Source of the DNA: Jejuia algarum
GTDB lineage: Bacteria; Bacteroidota; Bacteroidia; Flavobacteriales; Flavobacteriaceae
Direction: 5' to 3'
DNA length: 64,000 nucleotides
Assembly: GCA_947495775.1 (NCBI GenBank)
Contig: CANMAQ010000015.1
Location: forward strand, 68,307 to 132,306
This document shows, one piece after another, positions 8,610 to 18,600 of the stretch (positions are counted from its first letter, which is position 1; each line of letters begins with the position of its first letter). The position numbers and the translations under genes are program-made. The notes beneath the pieces were generated by a model. The model did not search any database. It was not told the origin of the DNA and was given only the letters and a program-made list of their open reading frames with translations.

Positions 8610-9581
8610 ATGAAACATATACTTATGGCGTGTATGCTTGTTTGTGTAATGCTGTCTTGTAAAAAAGAAAGCGATACAAAAACATTCTATTTGGCACATA
8701 CGCTGCCTCAAGGCCATCCTGTACACAAGGGAATTTTAGAGTTTAAAAAAGCACTGTATAAAAAATCTGGAGGCAAAATAGATGTTAAAATCTTTCCAGA
8801 TGGCCAATTAGGGTCAGAACGAGAAGCCTTAGAGCTGCTTCAAATAGGAAGTGTAGCCATTACAAAAGTAAGTGCAGCTACCTTGTCTAACTTTGTACCA
8901 GAATACCACATGTTTGGAATTCCGTATTTATTTAGAAACAAACAACATCAATTTGATGTTTTAGAAGGCGAAATAGGGAAGTCTATTTTAGAAAAAGGAA
9001 GTAAATTCTGGTTGAGAGGTCTGTGTTATTACGATGCAGGAAGTAGAAGCTTTTACACCTCTAATAAAGCCATTAGAACTCCAGAAGATTTAAAAGGCCT
9101 TAAGATACGTGTTATGAATAATCAAATGGCGATTAACATGGTAAATGCCCTTGGGGGGTCTGCCACACCAATGGCCTATGGAGAGTTATATACAGCCATA
9201 CAACAAGGTGTTGTAGATGGTGCTGAAAATAACCCTCCATCGTTTGTATCGTCTAACCATTACGAGGTAAGTAAATATTATACCTTAGATCAGCATTCTT
9301 CTGTTCCAGATGTTTTACTAATAGGAACAAAATACTGGAATAAATTAACGCCCCAAGAACAAACATGGGTGCAAGATGCTGCTAACGAATCGGCACAAGC
9401 GCAAAAAGCATTTTGGAATGCCTCTGTAGAAGCATCTATGGCTAAAGCCAAGAGTGCAGGTGTAGAAGTTATTATTCCAGAAAAATCATTGTTTCAAGAA
9501 CAATCTAAATCGGTTTTAGAAGCCTTTTTAAAAGAACGTCCTGAAATGAATGAGATAGTTACTAAAATTAAAAACAAATAA
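8610..9581 (+). CDS. dctP: TRAP transporter substrate-binding lipoprotein DctP
   Basis: 323 residues with a lipoprotein signal (CVMLSC, Cys near 17), then a DctP-type solute receptor: FYLAHTLPQGHPVHKGI, VKIFPDGQLGSEREALELLQ, the conserved LKGLKIRVMNN segment with its substrate-carboxylate arginine near residue 170, and GVVDGAENNPPSF. TRAP receptors deliver organic acids to the DctQM membrane unit. In this operon the cargo is most likely a uronate. The lipid anchor is unlike the free periplasmic receptors of Proteobacteria. Confidence 0.9.
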   Translation: MKHILMACMLVCVMLSCKKESDTKTFYLAHTLPQGHPVHKGILEFKKALYKKSGGKIDVKIFPDGQLGSEREALELLQIGSVAITKVSAATLSNFVPEYHMFGIPYLFRNKQHQFDVLEGEIGKSILEKGSKFWLRGLCYYDAGSRSFYTSNKAIRTPEDLKGLKIRVMNNQMAINMVNALGGSATPMAYGELYTAIQQGVVDGAENNPPSFVSSNHYEVSKYYTLDQHSSVPDVLLIGTKYWNKLTPQEQTWVQDAANESAQAQKAFWNASVEASMAKAKSAGVEVIIPEKSLFQEQSKSVLEAFLKERPEMNEIVTKIKNK

Positions 9582-9584
9582 GGT

Positions 9585-10076
9585 ATGAAAGCAACAAACG
9601 TTCTTTTTGATAAAGCATGTAGAGTTATGGAAATTATTCTTATTGCAATTTTTGGTTTACTCGTCATTGATGTTTTAGGACAAGTATTTTCAAGGTATAT
9701 TTTAGGCCAATCTTTTGCATTTACAGAAGAATTAGCACGTTTTTCTCTAATATGGCTCTCTGTACTGGGGGCAGCCTATTTAAATGCAAAACGTCAGCAC
9801 CTGTCGATGGATTTCTTATATCAGAAATTTTCTGAGTCTGGACAAAAACGCGCTCTATATTTTATTGAACTCTGTGTGTTCTTATTTGCACTTGTTGTTA
9901 TGGTTATAGGAGGTTTTAACTTGGTATATACCACATTACATTTAGGGCAGCTTTCAGGAACACTACGCATTCCTTTAGGCTATATCTATGCTATTATGCC
10001 CATAAGCGGCCTGTTAATCATGTGGTTTTCATTATACCATGTATCTCTAATTAAAGCAAACAAACTAACAAACTAA
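9585..10076 (+). CDS. dctQ: TRAP transporter small permease DctQ
   Basis: 163 residues with four predicted membrane helices (about 15-38, 48-65, 88-110, 130-155), the DctQ layout, including the typical FTEELARFSLIWLSVLGAAY segment after helix 1. It is the small membrane subunit that pairs with DctM. It lies 3 bp after dctP and 3 bp before dctM, as expected for fixed stoichiometry. Confidence 0.9.
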   Translation: MKATNVLFDKACRVMEIILIAIFGLLVIDVLGQVFSRYILGQSFAFTEELARFSLIWLSVLGAAYLNAKRQHLSMDFLYQKFSESGQKRALYFIELCVFLFALVVMVIGGFNLVYTTLHLGQLSGTLRIPLGYIYAIMPISGLLIMWFSLYHVSLIKANKLTN

Positions 10077-10079
10077 ACT

Positions 10080-11384
10080 ATGAGTATTGAAGTCATAAGT
10101 ATAATCGTTTTATTTGCCAGTTTCTTTACATTATTAATGTTGAAGGTACCGGTAGCTTACAGTATTGGAATTTCTACGACTATAAGTTTATTATTAAACA
10201 TAGATAAATTACCAGGTATTACCACTATTGCCCAACGTATGACCACGGGTATTGACAGTTTTGCCTTATTAGCCATTCCGTTTTTTGTACTGGCAGGTGA
10301 AATTATGAAACGGGGCGGCATTGCCAACCGTTTAATAAATTTTGCAAAATCCTTAGTCGCGAGTTTACCAGGAGGTTTAGCCTATGTAAATGTATTGGCC
10401 TCTATGTTATTTGGTGCTATTTCTGGATCTGCAATTGCTGCGACCTCGGCCATAGGAAGTATCATGACCGATAGAATGGAAGAAGAAGGCTTGCCACGAG
10501 CATTTAGTGCCTCTATTAATATTACATCTTCTACAACAGGACTGCTAATTCCACCAAGTAATATCTTAATTGTTTATGCCTTAGCAAGTGGCGGTACAGC
10601 TTCTGTAGCAGCCTTATTTATAGCAGGGTATTTACCAGGAATTTTATTAGGTGTAGCCATTATTGCATACATTGCTTTTGTAGCTATAACACGAAAGTTT
10701 GCAAAAGGCGAACGTGCCCCATTGTCTTTAATTTGGACTTATTTCAGAAAGGCATTTTTTAGCTTATTATTATTGGTTATTGTTGTTGGAGGTATCGTTG
10801 CCGGTGTTTTTACTGCAACCGAAGCTTCTGCCATTGCCGTATTATACGCTGGTGTTTTAGCCTTGATTTACGGTGATATTTCCACAAAAGATTTTCCAGA
10901 GATTTTATTAACTAGCGCGAAAACAACAGCCGTCGTTATGTTTTTAATATGTACGTCTATGGCCATGTCGTGGTTATTTTCTTTTGAAGGTATTCCAGCA
11001 CTTATCAGTAACTTTTTATTAGAGCAGTTTAGTAATAAAATTGTAATATTTCTTGTAATAAATTTGGTGTTGCTTATTATAGGTACATTTATGGACATGA
11101 CGCCAGCAGTACTTATCTTTACACCTATATTTTTACCTGTAGTTACAGCACTAGGGATGCACCCTGTACATTTTGGTATCGTTTTGGTACTTAATTTATG
11201 CATAGGTCTGTGTACGCCTCCTGTAGGCACCATACTCTTTGTGGGCAGTGGTATAGCAAATATTTCTGTATCTCAGGTTGTAAAGCCTTTATTGCCGTTT
11301 TTATTAATAATGGTAGTGGTGCTATTACTCATAACCTATATTCCAAGCATATCGATGTATTTACCAGAATTATTCGATCTGTAA
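10080..11384 (+). CDS. dctM: TRAP transporter large permease DctM
   Basis: 434 residues of almost entirely hydrophobic sequence. Family segments are visible: SFALLAIPFFVLAGEIMKRGG, FGAISGSAIAATSAIGSI, LLIPPSNILIVYALASGGT and GTFMDMTPAVLIFTPIFLPV, with a repeated internal architecture and about 12 helices. This is the ion-coupled transport subunit (sodium gradient in characterised members). Last gene of the uronate operon; a rho-independent terminator follows 38 bp later. Confidence 0.93.
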   Translation: MSIEVISIIVLFASFFTLLMLKVPVAYSIGISTTISLLLNIDKLPGITTIAQRMTTGIDSFALLAIPFFVLAGEIMKRGGIANRLINFAKSLVASLPGGLAYVNVLASMLFGAISGSAIAATSAIGSIMTDRMEEEGLPRAFSASINITSSTTGLLIPPSNILIVYALASGGTASVAALFIAGYLPGILLGVAIIAYIAFVAITRKFAKGERAPLSLIWTYFRKAFFSLLLLVIVVGGIVAGVFTATEASAIAVLYAGVLALIYGDISTKDFPEILLTSAKTTAVVMFLICTSMAMSWLFSFEGIPALISNFLLEQFSNKIVIFLVINLVLLIIGTFMDMTPAVLIFTPIFLPVVTALGMHPVHFGIVLVLNLCIGLCTPPVGTILFVGSGIANISVSQVVKPLLPFLLIMVVVLLLITYIPSISMYLPELFDL

Positions 11385-11421
11385 ATCGTATAGTTACAAT
11401 TTAACGTATTATCAGCGTTCA

Positions 11422-11460
11422 AAAAACACCAAAATCTGTAAGATTTTGGTGTTTTTGTTT
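11422..11460 (+). terminator. Terminator of the uronate operon
   Basis: A stem of AACACCAAAATCT and AGATTTTGGTGTT with a 3-nt loop runs directly into a T-rich tail. Strong rho-independent form just after dctM. Confidence 0.9.
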
Positions 11461-11525
11461 AATGTAAAAAAAGGATAGTATCTTAGAAAGACCAACTAAA
11501 CCAAAAACAACTACTACAATGCATA

Positions 11526-11550
11526 TACCACCACCACCACCACCACCATC
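11526..11550. repeat. CCA/TGG triplet microsatellite
   Basis: Seven consecutive CCA triplets follow ATGCATATA. An ORF from 11520 would read Met-His-Ile, seven prolines and about 18 more residues, with no recognisable protein. No start codon precedes the His-run frame, and the Trp-run frame on the other strand is closed by stops just upstream, so it is not an amino-acid leader peptide. Confidence 0.8.
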
Positions 11551-11914
11551 TTCACTAAAATTCAAAATGATATTTTTAAACCTTAGCTTAACGCCAAGTA
11601 TTTAACCAAAAATAGCCGCATATAGATTTTTAGTTTTGTGATATTTTTTAAGCGAGGAATACTTTAAATAGGCATTACTGTGCATTAACCGCTCTGAATA
11701 CCTATATTTTTAATATAAAAATGTTTAGAAGGGATAGTTATGATGAGAAAATATGAAACTGAGAAAGCTTGAGGCACATATCTTTAATATGAAGTGATTT
11801 CATTTCGAGGCTTACCTTAAAGTTAAAACGTCTTTAAATAATACAATCTATTTTATTTAAAGACCTACAACAAATAAAGATAAAGTGAAATGACTTTATA
11901 AACACGTTTATGCT

Positions 11915-12662
11915 ATGAAAAATTGTCTTGTTTGCCTCATTTTAGTATTAGGGACCGTTATATAAATGACTTGAATTAAAGGTGTTGTCGAAAATGAAAG
12001 TGATGATAATATCTAATGTAATTTATTAGTTTTCTTGTTAGAACCCATAGTACTATCAATGCTAGAATCTAGGATTAAAAGAAAGTTTTTTTGGTATTAA
12101 AAGAGGTTATTGTACATGTTTTGTAGCTAATTGTATTACAACAATTTTTAAAGTATTTAAATTTTATAACTAATGGTTTTTATAATGCGTATGTGAAAAA
12201 AGATTCAACATCAGGAAATCGGGGTGAACTAGTAATTACAGATGTGAAATTTTTGATAAAATATGCAGAATTTAAAGCTTGGACAGAATTAGTGATACCA
12301 GTTAAAAGTGCCGATGGGTCGAAGGTATCTAGAGCACTGTATTTTGGAGCAGAAGCCATTAAACTCTCTAAAAAGGGAGCGCTTATAGGCGATATGAAAT
12401 TTGTAATATTTCGGTCTTAGATAATAATTCAAAAGATAAGTTAGGTCACGTAAATGTGAGTTGCTTGTGCTTTGTTGAAAATTTTGAACAATATTTTGCC
12501 AAGAAAACAAATGCACCAAATTTATCTCAAGGTGTTATTACAATATTGAATTCTATTTCCATCTCCACAATTAGAGGTGCTGTATATGGTATTTTTAGAG
12601 GGACTTTCTTAAATAGTGCACTTCTTCCTGTTGCTAATCCAGATATGCAAATAAAAAAGTAG
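11915..12662 (+). pseudogene. Decayed secreted-protein gene
   Basis: Three collinear pieces suggest one broken gene. The first, at 11915-11965, reads MKNCLVCLILVLGTVI and then stops: a typical signal peptide start. The second is open from about 12127 to 12420 and reads protein-like sequence with alternating beta-strand character (GELVITDVKFLIKY, ALYFGAEAIKLSKKG, GALIGDMKFVIF). The third, 12456-12662, reads SISTIRGAVYGIFRGTF and LPVANPDMQ. I cannot name the family with certainty; the middle piece resembles the repetitive N-terminal part of very large Bacteroidota surface proteins. Each piece is too short to be a working domain. Confidence 0.4.
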
Positions 12663-12892
12663 ATGTTGAAAACATAAGCCTTTTCGGTGTGGATTGATAG
12701 AAATGTATTTTTTCTAAGTAAAGGCATTTTGAGGTGATGGGGTTACATACAAAAAAGAAAACCAAAAAGGCTTTGGAAAACTCTTATGCAACATTAAGCA
12801 TTTAGTTTAAAGTCTATTAGAGACATAAGGGCAGAAAAAGGGCTGTGTTTTCGTATTTCTGGCTTTAACTGGTTAATTTATAGGGCGAATAC

Positions 12893-12922
12893 TTGCGCAT
12901 CGCTTTTTAAACTGTAAATTTG
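12893..12922 (+). promoter_or_regulatory. Bacteroidota-type promoter of the SulP gene
   Basis: TTG at 12893-12895, then exactly 19 bp, then TAAATTTG at 12915-12922: a full match to the Bacteroidota -33/-7 consensus. Transcription would start near 12929, giving a leader of only about 13 nt before the ATG at 12942. Confidence 0.75.
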
Positions 12923-12941
12923 CAGCTTCAAAAAACTAATC

Positions 12942-14840
12942 ATGACAGAGTTTATACGAAAGCGTACTGTAAATGCTAAAAACGATATTTTAAGTGGACT
13001 AACAGTGGCCTTAGCCATGATTCCAGAAGTTGTAGCGTTTGCCTTTGTGGCTCAAATAAGTCCTATTGTTGCCCTTTTTGGAGCATTTGTAGTCGGTATT
13101 ATTACCGCTACCTTTGGGGGAAGACCAGGATTAATTTCTGGAGCAGCTGGTGCTGTAGCTGTTATTTTTGTAAACATGATACAAGAAGGCCATGCCAAAG
13201 GGCTGCTTTTTGATACACCTGTAGAAAATATGGGGTATTTCTATTTGTTAGCGGCTGTGGTTGTTATGGGCGTTATTCAAATTATAGCAGGTGTTTTTAA
13301 GTTAGGAAAGTTTGTAAGATTGATTCCGCACCCTGTAATGATGGGATTTGTGAATGGTTTGGCGATCGTTATTTTTATAGCCCAATTGGGCATGTTCAAA
13401 TCGAACGATAAGGATATTTATAACAACAACAGACGACATACCGTTTCTAAAGAAATGGTTTACAGTGTTAACGATAATACAGTTAGAGATTTAGTCTCTA
13501 ATTCTGTGTTGTTTACCATAGAAGGGAATGCTGTTGTAAATACAGTAACACAGGAAAAAACGTTTGAAATATCAGAAGGACAGGTATTCGATACCAAAAC
13601 GCAAAAGGTGGTCTTCAATGTGACCAACGATGGTTTTTTTAAGGTTAAAGATAAAGGCGTTTCTAAATCTTATATGACGGGGAAACCCTTGTATGTTATG
13701 ATAGGATTGGTAATGTTAACCATGTTAATTATTTGGTTGTTGCCTAAACTAACCACAAAACTTCCTGCCGCGCTTACCGCAATATTGGTGGTAACCTTAG
13801 TAGCTGTTTTAGGTGGTGATAGCTTGGCTTCTATAAATGTGGGCGATTTTATTAGAGATGGAGGCGGTAAAGGGCTTAATGGTGTTGGAGAAATAGGAAG
13901 TAGACTTAATGTTTTTGAGACGTGGAGTGCACTGCCTTTTAATTTAGACACCTTTAAATTTATATTTCCTTATGCCTTTTTAGCGGCTTCTGTTGGTTTG
14001 ATAGAAACCCTTATGACGATGAATCTTGTAGACGAACTTACCGAGACCAGAGGTAATGGTAATAGAGAATGTATAGCACAAGGTTCTGGTAATATTTTAA
14101 GTGGTCTTTTTGGTGGTACAGGGGGCTGTGGTATGATTGGACAAACAGTAATTAATCTTAAAGCTGGTGGTAGAGGGCGCTTGTCTGGTATCATGATGGC
14201 CATAACCTTATTAACGTTTGTTTTGTTTGCAGATAAATATATCGAACAAGTACCAATTGCTGCTTTAGTAGGGGTAATGTTTATGATGGTTATTGAAACA
14301 TTTGCATGGTCTAGTTTTAGAATCTTAAGAAAAATTCCTGTGTCGGATGCTGTGGTGCTTATTTTGGTATCTACCGTAACCGTATTTTTTGATTTGGCTA
14401 TAGCGGTTTTTGTTGGTGTTATTATTTCGGCCTTAGTGTTTGCTTGGGAAAATGCCAAGCGCATACGCGCTCGTAAACGTGTTCGCGAAGATGGCACAAA
14501 GGTATATGAGATATGGGGGCCTTTATTTTTTGGGTCTATCAATGCGTTCAATCAAAAATTCGATTTGAAAAACGATCCGGATTATGTCGAAATTGATTTT
14601 GTGGAGTCTAGAGTAAGCGACCATTCTGCATTAGAGGCTATTTTTAACTTGGTGGAGAAGTATGAAGCCGCTGGTAAAACTATTAAATTGAAACATTTAA
14701 GTGAGGACTCTAAAACCTTATTATATAAGGCGAGTCCTAAGTTTAGCGAAGTCATTATAGAAGCTATAGATGACCCTCGTTACCATCTGGCCGAAAACCC
14801 TGAAGCGTTTACCAAACCCTTATCAGAATATAAGCTTTAG
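12942..14840 (+). CDS. SulP-family anion transporter with STAS domain
   Basis: 632 residues. The SulP core starts at once (NDILSGLTVALAMIPEVVAFAFVA), with GGRPGLISGAAGAVAV near 65 and GNILSGLFGGTGGCGMIGQTVINLKAGGR split over residues 385-415. A STAS domain occupies about 520-620 (YEIWGPLFFGSINAF, VEIDFVESRVSDHSALEAI). SulP proteins carry sulfate, bicarbonate or dicarboxylates across the inner membrane. Oddity: between the helices at about 155 and 245 there is an insert of roughly 85 polar residues with beta-strand character (rich in V, N, T, K, D) that I do not expect in this family; it would face one side of the membrane. The substrate cannot be read from the sequence. Confidence 0.9.
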   Translation: MTEFIRKRTVNAKNDILSGLTVALAMIPEVVAFAFVAQISPIVALFGAFVVGIITATFGGRPGLISGAAGAVAVIFVNMIQEGHAKGLLFDTPVENMGYFYLLAAVVVMGVIQIIAGVFKLGKFVRLIPHPVMMGFVNGLAIVIFIAQLGMFKSNDKDIYNNNRRHTVSKEMVYSVNDNTVRDLVSNSVLFTIEGNAVVNTVTQEKTFEISEGQVFDTKTQKVVFNVTNDGFFKVKDKGVSKSYMTGKPLYVMIGLVMLTMLIIWLLPKLTTKLPAALTAILVVTLVAVLGGDSLASINVGDFIRDGGGKGLNGVGEIGSRLNVFETWSALPFNLDTFKFIFPYAFLAASVGLIETLMTMNLVDELTETRGNGNRECIAQGSGNILSGLFGGTGGCGMIGQTVINLKAGGRGRLSGIMMAITLLTFVLFADKYIEQVPIAALVGVMFMMVIETFAWSSFRILRKIPVSDAVVLILVSTVTVFFDLAIAVFVGVIISALVFAWENAKRIRARKRVREDGTKVYEIWGPLFFGSINAFNQKFDLKNDPDYVEIDFVESRVSDHSALEAIFNLVEKYEAAGKTIKLKHLSEDSKTLLYKASPKFSEVIIEAIDDPRYHLAENPEAFTKPLSEYKL

Positions 14841-14861
14841 ACTTAAAAAAGCAGTACGTTA

Positions 14862-15308
14862 CTAGCGCATAGGTCTTTTGAGCTGTTCCTTAACACGGTC
14901 GAACGATGCCTTACTGGCGCGTTCCCATCTGTAAATGGTGTACGATTTAGTGCTACTAGCAGCTTGCTTTGCTTGACGTTCCCGACGTTTCTGTAACCAA
15001 TAGAATCTTTTTTTTGTAATTGTACGCATCACGTCTTGAGGAATTCCTATCGTTTCCAAAGCATTTAAAGCAGCAACTGAAACGTTTTGTACCCTATCGT
15101 TAATGGCTTGTAGTAATACAGGAATGCTAGAATTATTACTGGTATGTGCTATAGCTTCGGCAGCCCATCTTCGGGTTCTGTAATTACCATGTTTAAGTGC
15201 ATATTCGAGTTTAGGAATATCATAGCGCTTTAACCAAAAGTTGATGGCTTGCTTCGAAGGTTGACGTAAATGTAATTGTAATAATATAAAAGAGATACGA
15301 TACAGCAT
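14862..15308 (-). CDS. HEAT-repeat-like small protein
   Basis: 148 residues, mostly helical. Residues 30-95 read as two HEAT-like repeats (IPKLEYALKHGNYRTRRWAAEAIAH, then SIPVLLQAINDRVQNVSVAALNALETIG), with a basic C-terminal tail rich in Arg and Lys (KKRFYWLQKRRERQAKQ). Likely a protein-binding scaffold; no enzyme motif is present. The gene is convergent with the SulP gene (21 bp between stops). The first 25 residues are hydrophobic enough for a weak membrane anchor, but this is uncertain. Confidence 0.6.
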   Translation of the reverse strand: MLYRISFILLQLHLRQPSKQAINFWLKRYDIPKLEYALKHGNYRTRRWAAEAIAHTSNNSSIPVLLQAINDRVQNVSVAALNALETIGIPQDVMRTITKKRFYWLQKRRERQAKQAASSTKSYTIYRWERASKASFDRVKEQLKRPMR

Positions 15309-15625
15309 AAGGTTTAGATTTAAAAACCCACTTTAAGCTACAGGTGCTTTACATTTAAAAATAGAACGCAACGGTCGAGCTACAAAACAGAACGTTTCGT
15401 AATTTTAAAACACGTTTAAAAACTTAAAGGGGTATACCTATAGGTCTCTTTTTTTTATAAAATGTTACAAAGCTTTTTGGTGCGACAACACAAAAGGTTT
15501 ACAGCATGGTTTATAATAAGGTATTGAAGTGCTTTAAGAGTAGCACCGTGTATACTAAAAAACCGTATGATCTAAATGAAAAGACCATACGGTTTATACG
15601 CTATAGAATATAGACTTAGAGCACT
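15309..15625. other. Intergenic spacer between HEAT gene and large secreted protein
   Basis: About 317 bp with no gene. The right side holds the terminator of the large minus-strand gene (separate entry); the rest would carry the promoter of the HEAT-repeat gene, but no convincing TAnnTTTG is seen on the minus strand. Confidence 0.5.
15559..15595 (-). terminator. Terminator of the large type IX-secreted protein gene
   Basis: Read on the minus strand, AACCGTATGG pairs with the near-complement CATACGGTT across a loop of about 16 nt and is followed by a run of T. It lies 31 bp after the stop codon at 15626. Confidence 0.75.
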
Positions 15626-18600
15626 CTAATTTTTAATTACTTTAGACTGGTATACCTTACCAGATACGGGATCTTTTATCGTAAGTATATATAGACCGCT
15701 TTGAAGATCTTTAGACATAAATTCTCCATTTCCGTTGGCATCTATACGAACGTACTTTGTCACTGTCAATTCTTGCTGTAATGTATTTCTTAAACTAATA
15801 AGAACGTTTTTAGGCGCGGAAGTAAAAACTTTAAAGATGGCGTTAGATCTTACAGGGTTAGGGAAAAGCGACAGAGAAGCTGTTTGAGTCGTGAGGTCTT
15901 CTGGCGCATTGCTATTAAGTGTCTCGTCATTAAAAATTAGCGGCAGGCGCAACTCAGGTGTTGCAGCATTACTTCTTATAATTAAGACGTCGTTTATGGC
16001 ATTAGGTGTGTTTGTTTCTAAAGTAAGTTCAATAATTAATACACCATTAGGCGGTAACATGGCGTTGGCCTCAGAAAAAGGCACATCGTTCAATACCGCA
16101 AATATATCTGAGTTCTCATAAACGCCTTCAGTAAGCAGTTCTGTAATGTGTATTGGTGTGCTTCCTGTGTTGGTGAGTTCTACGAAGGCAAATGCGGTGG
16201 TATCCTCAACAAATACATCAACGATAGGATCTGGTCCAAAAGTGCCTGGCATTGTTTCAGGAGGCGTTATTGCTCCAAAAATTAGCGGTAGGCGTAACTC
16301 AGGTGTTGCAGCATTACTTCTTACAATTAAGACATCGTTTATGGCATTAGGCGTGTTTGTTTCTAAAGTAAGTTCAATAATTAAGACACCATTAGGCGGT
16401 AACATGGCGTTGGCCTCAGAAAAAGGGGCGTCGTTTAGTAGCGCAAATATATCAGAGTTCTCATAAACGCCTTCAGTAAGCAGTTCTGTAATGTGTATTG
16501 GCGCGTTTCCTGTGTTGGTGAGCTCTACGAAGGCAAATGCGGTGGTATCCTCAACAAATACATCAACGATAGGATCTGGTCCAAAAGTGCCTGGCATTGT
16601 TTCAGGAGGCGTTATTGCTCCAAAAATTAGCGGCAGGCGTAACTCAGGTGTTGCAGCATTACTTCTTACAATTAAGACGTCATTTATGGCATTAGGCGTG
16701 TTTGTTTCTAAAGTAAGTTCAATAATTAAGACACCATTAGGCGGTAACATGGCGTTGGCCTCAGAAAAAGGGGCGTCGTTTAGTAGCGCAAATATATCAG
16801 AGTTCTCATAAACGCCTTCAGTAAGCAGTTCTGTAATGTGTATTGGTGTGCTTCCTGTATTGGTAAGTTCTACGAAGGCAAATGCGGTGGTATCCTCAAC
16901 AAATACATCAACGATAGGATCTGGTCCAAAAGTGCTTGGCATTGTTTCAGGAGGTGTTATTGCTCCAAAAATTAGCGGTAGGCGCAACTCTGGTGTTACA
17001 GCATTACTTCTTACAATTAAGACGTCGTTTATGGCATTAGGTGTGTTTGTTTCTAAAGTAAGTTCAATAATTAAGACACCATTAGGCGGTAACATGGCGT
17101 TGGCCTCAGAAAAAGGGACGTCGTTTAGTAGCGCAAATATATCAGAGTTATCATAAACGCCTTCAGTAAGCAGTTCTGTAATGTGTATTGGTGTGCTTCC
17201 TGTATTGGTAAGTTCTACGAAGGCAAATGCTGTGGTATCCTCAACAAATACATCAACGATAGGATCTGGTCCAAAATTGCTTGGCATTGTTTCAGGAGGT
17301 GTTATTGCTCCAAAAATTAGCGGTAGGCGCAACTCTGGTGTTACAGCATTACTTCTTATAATTAAGACGTCGTTTATGGCATTAGGTGTGTTTGTTTCTA
17401 AAGTAAGTTCAATAATTAAGACACCATTAGGCGGTAACATGGCGTTGGTTTCAGAAAAGGGGGCATCGTTCAATACTGCAAATATATCAGAGTTCTCATA
17501 AGTGTCTCCCGTTAGCAGTTCTGTAATGTGTATTGGCGCGTTTCCTATGTTGGTGAGTTCTACGAAGGCAAATGCAGTCGTATCTTCAACAAATACATCA
17601 ACGATAGGATCTGGTCCAAAAGTGCCTGGCATTGTTTCAGGAGGCGTTATTGCTCCAAAAATTAGCGGCAGGCGTAACTCTGGTGTTACAGCATTACTTC
17701 TTACAATTAAGACGTCGTTTATGGCATTAGGCGTGTTTGTTTCTAAAGTAAGTTCAATAATTAAGACACCATTAGGCGGTAACATGGCGTTGGTTTCAGA
17801 AAAGGGGGCATCGTTCAATACTGCAAATATATCAGAGTTCTCATAAGTGTCTCCCGTTAGCAGTTCTGTGATGTGTATTGGCGCGTTTCCTGTGTTGGTG
17901 AGTTCTACAAAACCAAATAGGCTATTGTCTTCTACAAAAAGATCTACTATAGGGTCTGGGTTAAAACGCCCTATAGTGTTAACGATTTCTAAACGTGTGT
18001 CTATAATAGCTTCTGGGGTATCTAGAGCATCACGGGTTATTACAATAGCGTTTTCAAAAACACCAGCAGATTGCATGTTGCCGTTTAGAGTAACAACAAG
18101 TGACGTGCTTTCTCCTGGGGCTAGTGTGCCTCCTGTAGTATCAATCGCTATGGTACTATCTGTAGGGGTGTTTATACGAATACTATAGGTTATAGGCGTA
18201 TCTTCTACGTTAGAAATTGTAATTTCTTCTGTAGTTGAGGTTTCTGTTGTAGCGTTTATATTTAAAACTTTAAAAATAGAGGTTTCAGAAACGACTAATC
18301 CAGAAGGTGCTACTAAAGTAGAAAAGAAATTATAGTCACTATTTTCGTTTGGAATTGTGCCGTTATTTAATATTCTAACAGCGCCTCTAACTGGCAAGCC
18401 TGCTCGACCTCTTGGTGTAAAACGTGTGGTGACAGTAAGCACCTCACCAGGATTGACACGGTTGCCACTGGGGGTAGACCAGTTGATAATTTCTGTATTT
18501 ATAGCATTTTGAACATCTTCTATAAGCACAGGAATTGTGCCTATGTTTTCAAATTCTAAACGTCTTATCTCACTAGACCCCATTTCGATATTTGCACTAA

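Larger units (their letters stand above)
11461..12892. other. 1.4-kb gene-poor stretch with gene remnants
   Basis: No intact gene is seen. Besides the triplet repeat and the pseudogene pieces (separate entries), all frames are broken at short intervals and the DNA is very AT-rich. A weak hairpin CCAAA-AAGGC-TTTGG lies near 12762. The stretch separates two transcription units that end and begin cleanly, which fits a place where an older gene has decayed. Confidence 0.6.

Noticed and set aside
11520..11608. CCA repeat as a His or Trp leader peptide
   Set aside because: The His-run frame has no start codon between an upstream stop and the repeat, the Trp-run frame on the other strand is closed by stops, and no his or trp gene follows.
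13970..14551. 193-codon minus-strand frame inside the SulP gene
   Set aside because: Antisense to well-conserved SulP motifs; no family resemblance.
15930..17965. CRISPR-like regular repeats
   Set aside because: The unit is 345 bp, coding and in frame, with no spacers.
15891..18188. Seven similar plus-strand frames of about 106 codons opposite the surface-protein repeats
   Set aside because: They are the antisense image of the 345-bp repeats; the minus-strand frame has a signal peptide, domain structure and sorting signal, while these are Ser/Val/Ile-rich nonsense.
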